Part shown: piece by piece, positions 15,653 through 18,281 of the stretch
Layout: each line of letters begins with the position of its first letter
Numbering within the stretch: position 1 is the first letter of the stretch
DNA from: JAVKSM01 sp039583705
GTDB lineage: Bacteria > Actinomycetota > Actinomycetes > Mycobacteriales > Pseudonocardiaceae
Length of the DNA: 18,281 nt
Assembly (NCBI GenBank): GCA_039583705.1
Contig: JAVKSM010000060.1
Location: 1 to 18,281 of the forward strand
Direction: 5' to 3'
Position numbers and translations under genes: made by a program
The notes under the pieces: generated by a model
What the model was told of the DNA's origin: nothing
What the model saw: only the letters and a program-made list of their open reading frames with translations
The model's database searches: none

Positions 15653-18281
15653 GTGACTGTGGCCTGGGACGCCGTCGAGCTGTCCGCGCGTGGGGTGCGG
15701 ACAGCGGAGACGGGACCCGTGCTCGCGCCCTGCCGCCCGTCCGCCGATCGCCTGCTGGCTCCGGCCGACCTGCGCGCCGACCTCGTCGAACTCGCCGCCC
15801 GGCTGGTATCCGCGCTGGACGCCGGCGACGCGCTCGACGCCTTCCTGCTCGCCGCTGGCGCGGTGCAGGTCGTCGAGGACCACCTCGAACGCGACGTCGC
15901 CGAGCTGCGGCGCGGCGCCCGGTTCCTCCGCAGTCGCGGGGCGCCCGGCGCGGTCCCGGCCGCGTTGGAGCTGCTGGTCACCGGCTGTGAGCGACTGCGG
16001 CCACTGCACCCGGGGTCCCGGCGCGCTCGGGACTGGTGTGCGCAGGCCGTCCGGTTGCGCGACGAGCTGGCCACGGTGGTCCTCGGCGCGATCGGCTCCT
16101 GCGACCTGGCGGAGCTCGCCGGCGTGGGCCCGAACGGAGCGTCCGGGCCGGGCTCGGGCCCGCTCGCCGCCGCCCACGGGCTCCCCGCCGCCCACGCGCT
16201 CGCGGCCGCCGTCCGGTCGCTGCCACCGCTGCTGCGGCGCACGACACTGCGGCTGCCGTCGTGTTTCCGCAGCTTCGACCAGCAGCCTGCGGACCTGGTG
16301 CGCCTGGCCGCGTCGTTCGCTTGCCACCACCCCGACCGGAGCCGCCCGTTGCTCGTCCTCGGCCTGCGCACGTCGGGCAGCTACCTCGCACCGCTGGTCG
16401 CCGCCGCCCTGACCGCCGACGGCTACGGCGCGGTCGCCACCGCGACCGCGCGGCCGGGCCATCCGCTGCGCCCGGCGCTGCGGCACCGGTTGCGGCACGT
16501 CGTGCGCCTCGGGGGTCGGGTGCTGCTGGTGGACGATGCACCGGCGACCGGCTCGTCCGTGCGAGCGGTGGCGGACCGGCTGGAGCGCGCCGGCGTGCCG
16601 GCCGGGGCGCTGAGCCTGCTGCTGCCGCTGTTCGACGAGGAGGTCCCGGCGGCGCTGCGCGGCTACGACGCCTCGGTGCTGCCCGGGACGCTATGGGCGA
16701 TCCACGACCGACTCGCCCCGGACACCGTCCGCCAGGTGCTGGAGACCCTGCTGCGGACGCCGGTCTGCGCGGTCGAGCCGCTGCCCGGCGGGCGTCCCCC
16801 CTCCCGGCGCGGACACCTGCGGGCCCTGTTCGCGGTCCGGACCGCCGACGGTGGGCAGCGCACCGTGGTGGCGCTCGGCGCAGGGTTGGGCTACCTGGGC
16901 CGGCACGCGCTGGCCGTCGCCCGCGCGCTGCCCGGACACCTGCCGCGGACCTACGGCTTCGTCGACGGTCTGGTGTTCCGGGACTGGCTGCCCGACTCCG
17001 ACCGGCTGGCCGGGGTGTGCGCCGGCGACGTGGCGGGGCTGGCGCGCTATGTCGCCGACCGGGCGGCGACCTTGCCGGCGGTCCGCGACGCCAGCGCAGC
17101 GCTGGTGGGGCGGCAACCGGTCTGGGAGGTCGCGGCGGAGATCCTGGCTCGGGGCTGCGGGCGGCTGGGCTGGGTGCTGCAGCCGGTCCTCGTCGGCCCC
17201 GCGACGTACCGGCTGTCCAGGGTTGCGGTGCCGTCGGTGGTCGACGGCGCGACCGGCGTGCGCCACTGGTTCCGCGGACAGGACGGGCTGCGCAAGGTGG
17301 AGGCGGACGTGCGGGCGTTCGCGAACACCGAGTTGGCCTGTTACGACCCTCTCTACGACCTGGCCGGGATCGACCCGGGAGGCCCGGACGACGCTGCCCT
17401 CGCCGCTGTGCGGGCGGCGGCCGGTGCCGGCGCTGACGCCGAGCGCTTCCTGCTCTACCAGCTCGTCCACCTGTGGGACCGGGAGCGGGCCGGCACCCCC
17501 TCCTACCGGGAGGCCGCCCGCGCCGCCGGGCGTTACATCGCCGAGCGGCTGCTCGCCGATCGGCCGGCGCCGGCGTGCGGCCCGCTCTGCGCGCTGGACG
17601 TTGACGGGGTGCTGGAGTCCGACGCCCTCGGGTTCCCGCTGCTCACCCCCCGCGCTGGCCTGGCGCTGCGGGCGCTGGCCGCGCACGGCCACCGGGCCGT
17701 GCTCGCCACCGGGCGCAGCCTCGCCGAGGTCGCGGAGCGCTGCCGGACCTACGGCCTCGCCGGCGGTGTCGCCGAGTACGGCTCGGCGGTCTACCAGGCA
17801 TGCGGGGACCGGGTCGTCGAACTCGTACCGGAGTCGCAGCGGCTCGCCCTGGCGCGGGTGCGCGCGGCGCTGGCCGGCACGCCGGGGGTGAGCGTCGACC
17901 CCGACTACCTGCGCAGCGTCCGGGTCCGCTCCCTCGGTCCCGACGGCCGGCGCGGCGCGGTCCCCCCGCAGGTGCTGGATCGGCTGCTCGCCACCACCGG
18001 GGACACCAGGGGACACCTGCGGGTGGTCCAGGGGCAGTGCCAGACCGACGTCGTCGCCGCGTCGGTCGACAAGGGCAGCGGCCTACGCACCCTGGCCGGC
18101 CTGCTCGGCGCCCGGGGCGAGGCGGCAGCGGTGGCCCTCGCGGTGGGTGACACCGCCGAAGACCTCCCGGCGCTGACCCAGGCCCACCTCGCGTTCGCCC
18201 CCGGCAACGCCGACGCGGCGGTGCGGGCGGCCGGCGTGCGTACGGTCGACGCGGCCCACGCGGCGGTGCGGGCGGCCGGCG
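15653..18281 (+). CDS. Multidomain phosphoribosyltransferase / kinase-like / HAD phosphatase protein, cut at the window edge
   Basis: A single frame from GTG 15653 (AGGGG at 5-base spacing) stays open for 876 codons to the edge. Residues 1-190 are a helical region I cannot assign. Residues about 200-345 look like a type I phosphoribosyltransferase: CFRSFD at 204-209, LLVLGLRTSGS at 233-243, and LLVDDAPATGSS with D294/D295 as the PRPP-binding loop. Residues about 385-635 contain YGFVDGLVFRDWLPD (from Y434) and CYDPLYDLAG (563-572), reminiscent of aminoglycoside-phosphotransferase folds, but no canonical HxD catalytic loop is seen, so this part is tentative. Residues about 645-870 are a HAD phosphatase of Cof/IIB type: DVDG 649-652, ATGRS 685-689, K807, GDTAED 832-837 and APGNAD. 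PRTase and HAD genes occur together in the predicted biosynthetic modules of Ter stress loci; relation to these is inference. Confidence 0.8.
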   Translation, partial: MTVAWDAVELSARGVRTAETGPVLAPCRPSADRLLAPADLRADLVELAARLVSALDAGDALDAFLLAAGAVQVVEDHLERDVAELRRGARFLRSRGAPGAVPAALELLVTGCERLRPLHPGSRRARDWCAQAVRLRDELATVVLGAIGSCDLAELAGVGPNGASGPGSGPLAAAHGLPAAHALAAAVRSLPPLLRRTTLRLPSCFRSFDQQPADLVRLAASFACHHPDRSRPLLVLGLRTSGSYLAPLVAAALTADGYGAVATATARPGHPLRPALRHRLRHVVRLGGRVLLVDDAPATGSSVRAVADRLERAGVPAGALSLLLPLFDEEVPAALRGYDASVLPGTLWAIHDRLAPDTVRQVLETLLRTPVCAVEPLPGGRPPSRRGHLRALFAVRTADGGQRTVVALGAGLGYLGRHALAVARALPGHLPRTYGFVDGLVFRDWLPDSDRLAGVCAGDVAGLARYVADRAATLPAVRDASAALVGRQPVWEVAAEILARGCGRLGWVLQPVLVGPATYRLSRVAVPSVVDGATGVRHWFRGQDGLRKVEADVRAFANTELACYDPLYDLAGIDPGGPDDAALAAVRAAAGAGADAERFLLYQLVHLWDRERAGTPSYREAARAAGRYIAERLLADRPAPACGPLCALDVDGVLESDALGFPLLTPRAGLALRALAAHGHRAVLATGRSLAEVAERCRTYGLAGGVAEYGSAVYQACGDRVVELVPESQRLALARVRAALAGTPGVSVDPDYLRSVRVRSLGPDGRRGAVPPQVLDRLLATTGDTRGHLRVVQGQCQTDVVAASVDKGSGLRTLAGLLGARGEAAAVALAVGDTAEDLPALTQAHLAFAPGNADAAVRAAGVRTVDAAHAAVRAAG
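18214..18281. repeat. 23-bp direct repeat at 45-bp spacing at the right edge
   Basis: Bases 18214-18236 recur at 18259-18281, where the window ends. The 45-base offset keeps the frame and repeats the residues AAVRAAG at the end of the HAD domain, so a 15-residue unit may continue beyond the edge. Confidence 0.8.

Noticed and set aside
15653..18281. Two separate genes, PRTase and HAD
   Set aside because: The frame was followed codon by codon with no stop, and motifs from residue 204 to 837 are all in register with the GTG at 15653.

Overview
The window is very GC-rich DNA (about 75 % G+C in the housekeeping genes) with GTG starts, GTGA stop/start overlaps and TANNNT -10 boxes. Gene content and order point to an actinomycete, probably in or near the Pseudonocardiales; the family placement is inference. 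The backbone is the conserved actinobacterial block that in Mycobacterium tuberculosis runs mfd, mazG, lpqU, eno, ftsB/divIC-like, DUF501. All of it lies on the minus strand here: mfd (15288-11602), a SurA-N-like lipoprotein (11589-10639), mazG (10628-9591), a lytic transglycosylase (9429-8485), then eno (4773-3487), ftsB (3490-2888) and a DUF501 protein (2833-2297).

Between the transglycosylase and eno the block is split by four plus-strand genes: a small TPR protein (4908-5303), a four-helix DUF2127 membrane protein with a Cys/His-rich N-terminus (about 5430-6338), and a translationally coupled pair made of an XRE regulator (6399-7778) and a HAD phosphatase-like protein (7775-8395). The XRE region looks clearly less GC-rich than the backbone and may be an acquired cassette. 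At the left, an AidB-type acyl-CoA dehydrogenase (646-2316, plus) ends tail-to-tail with DUF501 with a 20-bp overlap. Divergent from it, a Pro/Ala-rich exported protein (469 to the edge, minus) is cut by the window.

At the right, divergent from mfd, one unbroken frame runs from a GTG at 15653 to the edge (876 codons, no stop). It encodes a multidomain protein: helical N-terminus, phosphoribosyltransferase with a PRPP-loop-like motif, a possible phosphotransferase-like middle, and a C-terminal HAD (Cof/IIB-like) phosphatase. This is the best candidate for an undescribed enzyme system in the window.

The second theme is short tandem repeats in or beside conserved genes. They are 4 x 33 bp in mfd, 4 x 18 bp and 2 x 30 bp in mazG, 4 x 15 bp in the transglycosylase, about 3 x 29 bp across the ftsB/DUF501 junction (where they duplicate a ribosome-binding site and start codon), a 23-bp direct repeat at 45-bp spacing in the right-edge gene, and 10-bp repeats in the mfd upstream region. 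The coding repeats are in frame. No tRNA, rRNA, insertion sequence or CRISPR array was seen.
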